Shown here one piece after another: positions 34,493 to 41,758 of a DNA stretch of 41,758 nucleotides. The stretch lies in the NCBI GenBank assembly GCA_900771995.1, contig CAAGQC010000064.1, positions 1 through 41,758 of the forward strand. The letters are read 5' to 3'. The DNA comes from Lachnospiraceae bacterium. GTDB taxonomy: Bacteria > Bacillota > Clostridia > Lachnospirales > Lachnospiraceae. A program made the translations under genes and the position numbers. The notes under the pieces are model-generated. The model was not told where the DNA came from, searched no databases, and was given only the letters and a program-made list of their open reading frames with translations. Position 1 is the stretch's first letter. Each line of letters opens with the position of its first letter.

Positions 34493-36209
34493 TTTCCCTC
34501 CTGCCGGTGGCAAGCGCCAGTAAAAAAGGCAGTGCCAGCATCACCGGGTACACATATCGCATCTGCACCGTGGGCCCCAGTAACATGGTTCCGTAATATC
34601 CCGCCACAATGGCAAGGGGCAGGCAGAAGCGATTCCTGTCTGCGATCACCAGCACTGCTGCCAGTGCCAGATATCCCCACAGATAGCTTCCCGGGACAAA
34701 GAAATATTTCAGCACCGGAATCTGCAGATAGCTGTTATTCTCCGCCCAGTTCTCCAGCCGTTCAAACAGCCACGGCCATTTGCTGTCCTTATAGATACCC
34801 CTTTCATTCAGGGTATTCTCTTCCCATCTGGTCTGTACATAACTTAAGCCCGCTCTGCCCTCCACACGGTTCACCTCCGCATGGGTGGTATCAAAGGGAG
34901 ACAGAAAGCCTGCATTGGTAGCCAGCCCCGCATTGACCATATCCCCGGGATACTGTGTCAGCAGATGCAGATAGACCCGGATAAAATCTCCGGAGCGATA
35001 ACGCACCACATAGGTGTTGGTGTGCCGTTTCACCGGATCGGCAATTCCGGGATCATAGTCCCGGTAGGCCTCATCCAAAATAAAATCATTGATCAGCGCT
35101 TTGTCCTCCGGATCCATGGTGCCATCATCCTCCGCCAGGACTCCGATGCTTCCATGATAGATCATGCAGCGGGATAACTGCTGGATCGGCATGCTCAGCA
35201 TCTCCCGGCGGTCCCCCTGCTCCGCATGGGTGGCGGAAAATACCGCAGACAGCACAAAAAGCCCTACGCAGAAAGCTGCCCCACTTACCACAAGCAGTCT
35301 CCCCCAGAGCTTCCTCGCTTTTTTCCCGAAGCAGAATGTCAGGAACGCAAAAGCCAATAATACGATCATTGCATACTTGCCGTTATTGCGGAATAAGATC
35401 ATTCCTACGGTTCCCAGTGCGTACAGAAGATCCCGGATCCCGGGTCGCCAGCTGTTACGGTCTTCCCACAACAGATCCATGAGACTGACCAACTGTAACA
35501 GCAAAAAGGCACTGAATACCGTATCCTTGGTCATGCTGACGCTCATGTACCAGTGAAACGGGAAAAGCATTCCCACCGCCTGTAGAAAAAGCTGCCATCC
35601 GGCCGCAATTTTCCTGCGGTGCAGTGTAAACATCCCGTAAGCCATGCTTCCCGCCAGCAAAAACATCTGCAGGGCGGTGTACACAGCCATTCCGGCATTC
35701 ACACTGCCGAAAATATGACTTCCCAGCCACAGCATCCCCTGCAAAAACAGGGTGTGTACAATGGGGTGATGGTCGAAATAATAGTGCTCCATGATCTGTC
35801 CGGTCTGCACCGGCGCATCATAGGCGCAGATTCCCGGATAATAGGCCAGATATACCGGCAGCCAGGCCAGTAACAATAACAACAGACTTCCGAAAAATAT
35901 CTGTACCCCGGTGCGGTTCTGCAGCCAGGCTGACAGTCTGTCGTATCCCGTCACTTTCTTTTTCCCGGTGTCTTTCGCAGTCCGGCCGGGATCCAAAAAG
36001 TGGTATAGCAGCCAGGTTCCGATTCCTCCCAGTAGGCATCCCAGCCCAACGGTCCACAGTAAAGTACTTCCCATGTAACCTGCCGTCCACAGAATGTTTC
36101 CCGCAGATGCCAATTCTTTTTCTGTTTTTGCAAAAAATACAAACAGACATCCCAGAACGCACAGCAAAACAGCGCCCTTACGTCTGGGAAACATTTTCTT
36201 ATCCTGCAT
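34485..36209 (-). CDS. DUF6020-like polytopic membrane protein
   Basis: A 574-residue protein with about 12 hydrophobic segments. It carries YYPGICAYDAPVQTGQ, HHPIVHTLFLQG and YMSVSMTKDTVFSAF, a pattern I associate with the DUF6020 family found in Firmicutes surface-polysaccharide loci. The function of the family is not established as far as I know. The acidic first loop and His-His-Pro are compatible with a GT-C fold using a lipid-phosphate sugar. The ATG at 36209 has AAAGGA seven bases upstream. A start at 36248 would overlap the GT2 gene by more and has no such site. It is second in the middle unit and overlaps the FAD oxidoreductase start. Confidence 0.78.
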   Translation of the reverse strand: MQDKKMFPRRKGAVLLCVLGCLFVFFAKTEKELASAGNILWTAGYMGSTLLWTVGLGCLLGGIGTWLLYHFLDPGRTAKDTGKKKVTGYDRLSAWLQNRTGVQIFFGSLLLLLLAWLPVYLAYYPGICAYDAPVQTGQIMEHYYFDHHPIVHTLFLQGMLWLGSHIFGSVNAGMAVYTALQMFLLAGSMAYGMFTLHRRKIAAGWQLFLQAVGMLFPFHWYMSVSMTKDTVFSAFLLLQLVSLMDLLWEDRNSWRPGIRDLLYALGTVGMILFRNNGKYAMIVLLAFAFLTFCFGKKARKLWGRLLVVSGAAFCVGLFVLSAVFSATHAEQGDRREMLSMPIQQLSRCMIYHGSIGVLAEDDGTMDPEDKALINDFILDEAYRDYDPGIADPVKRHTNTYVVRYRSGDFIRVYLHLLTQYPGDMVNAGLATNAGFLSPFDTTHAEVNRVEGRAGLSYVQTRWEENTLNERGIYKDSKWPWLFERLENWAENNSYLQIPVLKYFFVPGSYLWGYLALAAVLVIADRNRFCLPLAIVAGYYGTMLLGPTVQMRYVYPVMLALPFLLALATGRRENG

Positions 36210-36210
36210 A

Positions 36211-37152
36211 TTACAATCCTTTACGCACCTGATGTTCTCCGTGTACACGGTTCAGGCGATACTCAAAATCTTTCCGGTCTTTGGCGGTCATGACTTCCAG
36301 CATCATTCCCGCAAAAAGCGACTGGATCCCCGCCAACAGGATAAAGCCGCAGGCGATCAGCGTCGGGAATCTGGGTACCAGTCCGGTACTCAGATACTCC
36401 AAAAACACCGGTACAAACAGGATCACCGACACCGCAGTTAACAGAAGTGCCAGCATTCCGAAGAAGTGCAGCGGCTTGTAATTCTTGTACAGCTGCATCA
36501 TCTTACGGATCACCCGGAATCCGTCGCTGTAAGTATTCAGCTTGGATTCACTGCCCTGGGGGCGGTCACGGTATTCCACCACCACGTTCTCCACCTGCAT
36601 GTTATAGTTCACAGCATGGATCGTCATCTCCGTCTCGATTTCAAATCCCTTGGAGAACACCGGAAATGTCTTGACGAACTCATAACTGAATGCCCGGTAA
36701 CCGGTCATGATATCTTTGATATTGGTATGAAACAGGCTGTTGATGCCCGCCCGCATCAGACTGTTGCCGAAATTGTGAAAGGGACGCTTGTTCTCTGTGA
36801 AATAGGTGGAGGAAAGCCGGTCTCCCACTACCATGTCCGCCTGATGCAGCAACACCTTGTCCACCATTTCCTGGGCGCAGTCCAGCGGGTAGGTATCGTC
36901 TCCGTCGATCATAAGATAGCACTCCGCATCGATCTCCCGAAACATTCTCCGTATTACATTGCCCTTGCCCTGGGCATATTCGTGACGGATGACCGCTCCC
37001 GCTTCCTCCGCCAGTTCCACCGTGCGGTCGGTAGAGTTATTATCATATACATAGGTCACTGCCTGCGGCAGGAATTTCTTCACATCCGCTACCACCTTGG
37101 CAATGGTCTTCTCTTCATTATAGCAGGGGATCAGCACTGCAATCTTATCCAT
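36211..37152 (-). CDS. GtrB/DPM-like GT2 glycosyltransferase with membrane anchor
   Basis: A 313-residue GT2 protein, first gene of the middle unit. IAVLIPCYNEE is at the N-terminus, VYDNNSTDRT at 35-44, YAQGKGNVIRRM at 59-70, and MIDGDDTYP (81-89; Asp83, Asp85) is the metal site. Two membrane helices lie at about 225-250 and 258-285, with a soluble tail. It probably charges polyprenyl phosphate with a sugar for the extracytoplasmic transferases encoded after it. The ATG has GAGG nine bases upstream. The stop is two bases from the DUF6020-like start, suggesting that these two work together. Confidence 0.86.
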   Translation of the reverse strand: MDKIAVLIPCYNEEKTIAKVVADVKKFLPQAVTYVYDNNSTDRTVELAEEAGAVIRHEYAQGKGNVIRRMFREIDAECYLMIDGDDTYPLDCAQEMVDKVLLHQADMVVGDRLSSTYFTENKRPFHNFGNSLMRAGINSLFHTNIKDIMTGYRAFSYEFVKTFPVFSKGFEIETEMTIHAVNYNMQVENVVVEYRDRPQGSESKLNTYSDGFRVIRKMMQLYKNYKPLHFFGMLALLLTAVSVILFVPVFLEYLSTGLVPRFPTLIACGFILLAGIQSLFAGMMLEVMTAKDRKDFEYRLNRVHGEHQVRKGL

Positions 37153-37226
37153 ACTTATATTCCTCTTGTCTCTTCGCGCTGTTCAGAGCCACTATGAGCG
37201 TCTGACAGCCACGCATATATAAGAAC

Positions 37227-37235
37227 ATTGTACCA
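37227..37235 (-). promoter_or_regulatory. Putative extended -10 for the middle unit
   Basis: The minus strand reads TGG-TACAAT (TACAAT at 37227-37232), a fair extended -10, about 75 bases before the GT2 start at 37152. A clear -35 box is missing. The leader would be about 70 bases and shows no riboswitch-like fold to the eye. Confidence 0.4.
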
Positions 37236-37245
37236 CGCTTATTCA

Positions 37246-37275
37246 TTTACAGCCACTATTTTTTTATGCTATAAT
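37246..37275 (+). promoter_or_regulatory. Extended -10 promoter for the gene at 37335
   Basis: TTTACA (37246-37251), an 18-base spacer and TGC-TATAAT (37267-37275) form a strong promoter 60 bases before the plus-strand ATG at 37335. The 11-base core TATGCTATAAT is the same as in the other plus-strand promoter at 18273-18282. Confidence 0.72.
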
Positions 37276-37334
37276 CCTATAGGTAAAAGCCGTTCTGAAT
37301 CGTGCTTTTATCCTGTTTCGGAAAGGATATTTTT

Positions 37335-39041
37335 ATGCAAAAACTTTATCGTCTGTCTGTATCCGTTGTAAAAATACTGATGCTGCTCCTTGCCGTTCTC
37401 CTGTTTACCGGCAGTTTTCTTACCACCTGCTACGCGGAAAATATGGAGACCCAGCAGGTCCTTCTGCGGTTTGACAATCCTCTGTGGAATCTGCTGGAGC
37501 TTGCGGGATACGGCATTTTATTCGGCTGCTGCCTGGCCCTGTTCCGCAAAAGGGGCGCACGGTTCCGCCGGAGCCTGCTTATTTTTACCCTGGGGCTGAT
37601 CCTGCTCCTCGGAGGGCTGCTTATCGTATTCGGCCGCACCGTTCCCGCCGCTGACGCTTTATCCGTATACAATGCCGCTGCGGAATGGATTCTGGGAAAT
37701 ACCGATATTATCCACCCCACAGCTTCCTATCTGTCCTATTATCCACAGCAGATCGGACTGATGGCATTTCTGGAGGTGTTGCTCCGCCTGTGGAACCTCA
37801 CCGGACTGAATGTTCCGGCCTGGCATTTTATCAAGCTGGTCTACGTATGCCTGCTGTGTATGGCCGTATTCTTCCAGTACCGGTCCTTAAAATATCTGTG
37901 GCCGGAAAGCTGGGAGCCCATCTCCTGCTGTTATCTGGTTCTTGTATGCTGCAATCTGCCCATGATCATGTACAGTTCCTTCGTCTACGGCGAGATTCCT
38001 TCCTTTGCGGCTCTTTCCGCAGGACTGTATCTGCTGTTAAAGCTATTGGCAGCCTGCATTCCGGCACACTCCGTGGATCCTTCTTCTACGGATGCCGCCG
38101 TGGCTTCCGGTGCTTCTACGGTTTTAAGCGTTGTTACCGTCGCCACCGCTCTGGGCAGCATCCTGTTCCTGACCCTGAGTGTCCTGTTACGCAAGAATTC
38201 CCTGATCCCGATCATCGCCGTGCTGTTGGTACTGCTCTTCGAAACGCTGCGTCCGGGGCGAAACGTCAAGGCGCGTATCGCTCTTTTCGCCATGACGGTC
38301 TGTCTGGCCATTACCTCTGTGGGAATCCTGCCTCTGGTGCAGAAATGCTATGAGAAAAAAGCCGGTAACAACTTAAGTTCCGGTGTCACCGCCATGTCCT
38401 ATTTTGCCATGGGCACGCAGGAATCCTCCCGGGGATACGGCTGGTACAACGGCTTCAACATCGACACTTACGATGCTGCCGGTATGGATACGGCATTGGC
38501 GGATGAGATCAGCCGCCAGGCCATCGACGAGCGTATGGCTTATTTCAAAGAACACCCCGGCTATGCCCTGCATTTCTATCTTTACAAGCATCTGTCCCAA
38601 TGGTCGGACGGCACCTACGCCAGCCGCCAGGCCACTCTGGCTACCTATGGCGGCCGGAGCAGTTTTTTCAAAGAAGTGTACGAAGGCTCTCTTGCCCCGG
38701 CCTATATTGAATGGGGGAATGCCTGGCAGAATGTGCTGTATCTGGGAATGCTGTTGTTCTGTATCGCTGTGGTCCGCAGACACCACCCGGGCGCTGCCTC
38801 TGTTGCTCCCGCAGTGGATGACGGCTTCCGCTATCGAGGCAGCTGTCTCTATACCTATGTGGGGCTGATCGCCGTACTGGGCGGTTTCCTGTTCCACATT
38901 CTCTGGGAAGCCAATTCCCGCTATATCTTCGTGTACAGCCTGCTGCTGATGCCGTACTGCGCCGCCGGAATCCATGATGGGCTGGTGCGTCTGGCCGCAT
39001 GGCACCGCAAGAAAAATCAGAAACATCTCCCGCATTCATAG
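37335..39041 (+). CDS. Polytopic membrane protein, GT39-like glycosyltransferase
   Basis: A 568-residue protein with about 12 hydrophobic segments. The loop RTVPAADALSVYNAAAEW has Asp107, and a little further TASYLSYYPQQIGLMAFLE shows the YPQQ motif that I associate with Firmicutes GT39/PMT-like proteins. A hydrophilic outer region (about 340-460) precedes the last helices. It should use a polyprenyl-phosphate sugar outside the membrane; this is inferred from family resemblance. The ATG at 37335 has AAAGGA seven bases upstream; a GTG at 37302 is out of reach of a ribosome site. It is the only large gene on the plus strand, with its own promoter and a terminator just after its stop. Confidence 0.75.
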   Translation: MQKLYRLSVSVVKILMLLLAVLLFTGSFLTTCYAENMETQQVLLRFDNPLWNLLELAGYGILFGCCLALFRKRGARFRRSLLIFTLGLILLLGGLLIVFGRTVPAADALSVYNAAAEWILGNTDIIHPTASYLSYYPQQIGLMAFLEVLLRLWNLTGLNVPAWHFIKLVYVCLLCMAVFFQYRSLKYLWPESWEPISCCYLVLVCCNLPMIMYSSFVYGEIPSFAALSAGLYLLLKLLAACIPAHSVDPSSTDAAVASGASTVLSVVTVATALGSILFLTLSVLLRKNSLIPIIAVLLVLLFETLRPGRNVKARIALFAMTVCLAITSVGILPLVQKCYEKKAGNNLSSGVTAMSYFAMGTQESSRGYGWYNGFNIDTYDAAGMDTALADEISRQAIDERMAYFKEHPGYALHFYLYKHLSQWSDGTYASRQATLATYGGRSSFFKEVYEGSLAPAYIEWGNAWQNVLYLGMLLFCIAVVRRHHPGAASVAPAVDDGFRYRGSCLYTYVGLIAVLGGFLFHILWEANSRYIFVYSLLLMPYCAAGIHDGLVRLAAWHRKKNQKHLPHS

Positions 39042-39048
39042 AAGCACA

Positions 39049-39097
39049 AACTCCCGCGAACCGAATGAAATAATGTTTCATTCGACCCACGGGAGTT
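39049..39097. terminator. Two-part inverted repeat between convergent genes, likely bidirectional terminator
   Basis: AACTCCCG (39049-39056) pairs with CGGGAGTT (39090-39097), and inside it CGAATGAAA (39062-39070) pairs perfectly with TTTCATTCG (39076-39084) around a five-base loop. It sits eight bases after the stop of the plus-strand gene and 20 bases before the end of the minus-strand gene at 39117. The flanks are only moderately T-rich on either strand (TTTGTGCTTC on the minus side, TTCTCAATTCCTTTCTT on the plus side), so efficiency is uncertain. Confidence 0.75.
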
Positions 39098-39116
39098 CTC
39101 AATTCCTTTCTTACTG

Positions 39117-40403
39117 CTAATAGTACATGGCTCCCTGCAAAAATCCCCAGAAGTAATACAGGCCACACAATAAATGCCACAGATATGCCAGCCATTGTAT
39201 AGCGACCAGCCCTTTTTTCTTCTTCGTATCCGCCGTCGCCGTTGCACGTAAAAGTACCAGCAATGCTCCCACAAAGGCGAAAAAGATTCCGTACATATAT
39301 CCCCAGGAGAAGTTGAAATCCATCTCCCGGAAGCCCTTTTCATACAGGCAGAACGCCATGAGAAAACTCATTCCGTAAAGCTGCCAGGAAAAACGGTAAC
39401 CACTGTCTTTGCGTAGCTCCTTATAATTCAGCAGAAGCACCAGTATCGGGAACCCGATGGCCAGTCCGATGGCCAGAGGAAGGTTACTGCAATATTGCAG
39501 CCACACATGTCCAAGGGTAAATCCGATGCCGCCTTCCTGTCCTTCCTGCGGAACGAACACTCCCCGGAACTGGTACAACAGATCCGCAAAAGTAGGCAGG
39601 AAGCAGATGCCCAGCCAGATCGTCGGAACGAAATTCCGAAACCGGCTGCGAAACATTCTCCATAGCATCAGAATCCCGGCCGCTCCCACCAGCACGATGG
39701 TAAAGCTGGGTTTCGTCATGGTCGCCAGCAGCAGATAGACCGCAAAGAGAAAATACTCCTTCCCATGCTCTTTCCAGGCATCCTTCTGCTCATACACCGG
39801 AAGCAGATCCGCATACTGGAAGAACGCCAGAATCGCAAAGGGGCGCGCTGCCATGTAGGTGGCATTGTGGAACGGATTTGCCGTAAATACCCCCAGATAC
39901 TTGTATTTGATCCCCGGCAGATAGATTCCTGCAGGAGGATACACCATGGAGACAAAAAACAGCGACACCGCCACCGTTCCCGTGAGGATTCCGGGAAGCC
40001 AGGCCTTACCGGGCATGGCTTTTCGCAGTTCTTCTCCCACATGCCGGTCCAGCATCACTTTCAGAGCTATCATGGCCCCACTGTTCAACAGCATGGTGGC
40101 CAGTGCCATAGCCAGTTCCGCTCCGGTGGTAAGTGACCCCGTCACCAGATGGATCGCCGCTGCCAGTTTGAACAGGATCGGATAAGGGAAACTGTAACCG
40201 CTGTCCAGTCCCTGCATTTCCAGAATGTACGCCTTCATATCGGAATGATACCTTCCCGTCCCCAGCATGCACTCCACGCATTGACGGTAGAACAGCCAGA
40301 ATGTGACCGCCGACGCAATCATTATCAGCAGGGCAAACACTGCGATATCTATGAAGTTTTTGCTCTTTTCCCCCGAAACACGGTTTCCTGTCGTTTTTTG
40401 CAT
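39117..40403 (-). CDS. Unknown polytopic membrane protein, GT-C-like
   Basis: A 428-residue protein with about nine hydrophobic segments. I do not recognise a named family. The first outer loop has GTGRYHSDMKAYI with Asp55, followed by FPYPILFKLAAAIH, and a middle loop GVFTANPFHNATYMAARP. These fit the general GT-C pattern of an acidic first loop and a YP helix. The ATG at 40403 has GGTGG just before it; a TTG at 40427 is a poorer choice. It begins 46 bases after the pseC stop and is the last gene of the right unit, ending before the inverted-repeat terminator. Membership with pseC suggests a role in the pseudaminic glycan, but this is position only. Confidence 0.7.
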   Translation of the reverse strand: MQKTTGNRVSGEKSKNFIDIAVFALLIMIASAVTFWLFYRQCVECMLGTGRYHSDMKAYILEMQGLDSGYSFPYPILFKLAAAIHLVTGSLTTGAELAMALATMLLNSGAMIALKVMLDRHVGEELRKAMPGKAWLPGILTGTVAVSLFFVSMVYPPAGIYLPGIKYKYLGVFTANPFHNATYMAARPFAILAFFQYADLLPVYEQKDAWKEHGKEYFLFAVYLLLATMTKPSFTIVLVGAAGILMLWRMFRSRFRNFVPTIWLGICFLPTFADLLYQFRGVFVPQEGQEGGIGFTLGHVWLQYCSNLPLAIGLAIGFPILVLLLNYKELRKDSGYRFSWQLYGMSFLMAFCLYEKGFREMDFNFSWGYMYGIFFAFVGALLVLLRATATADTKKKKGLVAIQWLAYLWHLLCGLYYFWGFLQGAMYY

Positions 40404-40449
40404 TCTTCCACCAAATCCTGTTTTCAAATTCTATCCGCGGTAACGGATC

Positions 40450-41649
40450 TTATTTTAATTTTGTGTAGTATGCTACCACTTTTTTCACTGCATGGATCAC
40501 ATCTTCCACGTCTTCGTCTGTCAGGCCGTAGTACAGAGGAATACTCATTACTTCGTTGTAATATTTTTCCGCATTGGGGCACAGGCCCTTTTCGTAACCG
40601 AGTTTCTCATAATAGGAATGCCAGTATACCGGCAGATAATGTACCTGCGGGCAGGTATTCTCGGCATACAATGCATCAAAGAACTGCCGTCTGTCACAGT
40701 TTAAGTTTTCCAGATTCAGATGCAATACATACAGATGCCAGGTCGTATCAGACTCCGGAATCTCTTTCTGCAGGATCAGTTCCGGCATATCCGCAAAAGC
40801 CTCGTTGTAACGCTGACGGATCTGCTTTCTGCGCTCGGAAAAGAGACGCAGCTTCTTCAACTGGCTCAATAACAGGGCTGCCTGGAATTCCGTCATACGG
40901 TAATTGAAGCCCAGCTCTACCTGCTCGTTGTACCAGCGCGCGTCGGTGGGATGTACCATTTCCTCCGGATCTCTCGTGATACCGTGGGTACGCAGACGCA
41001 GCAGATGGCGGTACAGCTTCTCGTCATTGGTGGTAATGGCTCCACCTTCTCCCGCCGTCACCGTTTTCACCGGATGGAAGCTGAAGCAGGTCATATCTGC
41101 CAGACTGCCCACCGGCTGTCCTTTGTAGCTCGTTCCCATGGCATGAGCCGCGTCCTCGATGAGAAGGAGATGGTGCTCCTTACAGATCCCGCGGATCTCA
41201 TCCAGTTCCACCGCCTGTCCGGTAAAGTCTACGGCTACCACAGCCTTCGTCCGGGGGGTGATCAGCCTGCGGATGGATTCCGGATCAATATTGTAAGTCT
41301 TGGGATCAATGTCTGCGAAAACCGGTTTCGCCCCGGCATACAGCACACAGTTGGAAGAAGCCGCGAAAGTGATCGAACTTACGATGACCTCGTCGCCCTC
41401 GCCAAAGCCTGCTGCCAGTGCCGCCAGATGCAGCGCCGCAGTTCCGTTGCATACCGCCACTGCATATTTTGCATGGGTGATCTCGCATATATGCTTCTCC
41501 AGATCGCTGACCTGAGGGCCGCTGGTGATCACATCCGCCGTCAGTACCTTCGTTACCGCCTCCACATCTTCCTGATCAATATATTGCCGTCCATAGAAAA
41601 TCTGCTTTTCTCTTACAGGTTTTCCTCCAAAAATAGCTAATTCTTCCAT
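40450..41649 (-). CDS. pseC: UDP-4-amino-4,6-dideoxy-N-acetyl-beta-L-altrosamine transaminase (PseC)
   Basis: A 399-residue PLP aminotransferase, the second step of pseudaminic acid synthesis, acting on the 4-keto product of PseB. Motifs: FYGRQYIDQEDVEAV (18-32), ITSGPQVSDLE (41-51), CNGTAALHLAALA (67-79), LIEDAAHAMGTSY with Asp166, and SFHPVKTVTAGEGGA with Lys195 as the Schiff-base lysine. The FHPVKT form and length agree with PseC rather than with the WecE or QdtB relatives encoded in the same window. AGGAGG lies six bases before the ATG. The other pse genes are 26 kb away in the left unit. PseB is not in the window and would be expected just beyond its right edge. Confidence 0.87.
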   Translation of the reverse strand: MEELAIFGGKPVREKQIFYGRQYIDQEDVEAVTKVLTADVITSGPQVSDLEKHICEITHAKYAVAVCNGTAALHLAALAAGFGEGDEVIVSSITFAASSNCVLYAGAKPVFADIDPKTYNIDPESIRRLITPRTKAVVAVDFTGQAVELDEIRGICKEHHLLLIEDAAHAMGTSYKGQPVGSLADMTCFSFHPVKTVTAGEGGAITTNDEKLYRHLLRLRTHGITRDPEEMVHPTDARWYNEQVELGFNYRMTEFQAALLLSQLKKLRLFSERRKQIRQRYNEAFADMPELILQKEIPESDTTWHLYVLHLNLENLNCDRRQFFDALYAENTCPQVHYLPVYWHSYYEKLGYEKGLCPNAEKYYNEVMSIPLYYGLTDEDVEDVIHAVKKVVAYYTKLK

Positions 41650-41686
41650 AAGGATCCTCCTGTCTTATGAATCTTCCTCATATTAT

Positions 41687-41752
41687 GTAACTATTCAGCA
41701 CCCCATTCGCAAAATCGCTGCGATGCAGCTTTCCTTTTGCTCATGTGGTTAC
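41687..41752. repeat. Palindromic intergenic element, possible dispersed repeat
   Basis: The 109 bases upstream of pseC hold no gene. GTAAC (41687-41691) and GTTAC (41748-41752) bound a 66-base stretch that contains a central GCTGC-GAT-GCAGC inverted repeat (41717-41729). Its base composition and lack of coding suggest a dispersed intergenic element of the sort common in Lachnospiraceae; I recall similar sequences but cannot verify this here. The window ends six bases later, so its outer limit is uncertain. Confidence 0.45.
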
Positions 41753-41758
41753 TTCGCC

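Noticed and set aside
1..41758. Phage, insertion sequence, integrase or CRISPR content
   Set aside because: No transposase-, integrase- or Cas-like protein, no direct repeat array and no tRNA-linked attachment site was seen.

Overview
The window is a dense cell-surface glycan locus from a low-to-mid GC Gram-positive bacterium. The Clostridia-type AGGAGG ribosome sites, extended -10 promoters (TATGCTATAAT), protein flavour and roughly 50% GC suggest a Lachnospiraceae-like member of the Clostridia; this is an inference, since no rRNA or marker gene is present. I see 34 protein genes, no tRNA/rRNA, no CRISPR, no phage and no transposase.

Layout. Almost everything is on the minus strand, in three units. 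(1) The right unit (41649 down to 39117) holds pseC and a membrane protein. It probably starts outside the window, where pseB would be expected. (2) The middle unit (37152 down to 18952) holds 14 genes: four GT2 glycosyltransferases, a C3-type sugar aminotransferase with a GNAT acyltransferase, a FAD oxidoreductase, and seven large polytopic proteins of GT-C character. (3) The left unit (18188 down to beyond base 1) begins with a GT52-like (sialyltransferase-like) transferase, a PglK-like ABC flippase and a GT2. It continues with pseF, an FkbH-like enzyme, an acyl carrier protein, pseH, pseI and pseG, then an SGNH hydrolase, a GtrC/GtrB pair, a WecE-type aminotransferase and three more membrane proteins. 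Two single plus-strand genes (18325-18975 and 37335-39041) are transcribed divergently from the heads of the left and middle units, each from an extended -10 promoter.

How the genes work together. PseC, PseH, PseG, PseI and PseF cover every step of CMP-pseudaminic acid synthesis except PseB. WecE should make dTDP-Fuc4N, and the QdtB/FdtB-like enzyme a 3-amino-3,6-dideoxyhexose, so up to three unusual amino sugars are supplied. The GT52-like and GT2 enzymes could assemble a lipid-linked oligosaccharide that the PglK-like ABC protein flips. The GtrB-like GT2 proteins would charge polyprenyl phosphate with single sugars for an unusually large set (about 13) of extracytoplasmic GT-C-type membrane proteins. 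No initiating phosphoglycosyltransferase, Wzx/Wzy, Maf or STT3/PglB protein was recognised here.

The most unusual element is the fkbH-acp pair inside the pse cluster, directly coupled to pseH. It suggests that pseudaminic acid carries a carrier-protein-derived acyl group (for example glyceryl) instead of, or in addition to, acetyl. Functions are assigned from motifs remembered for the families; no database search was run.
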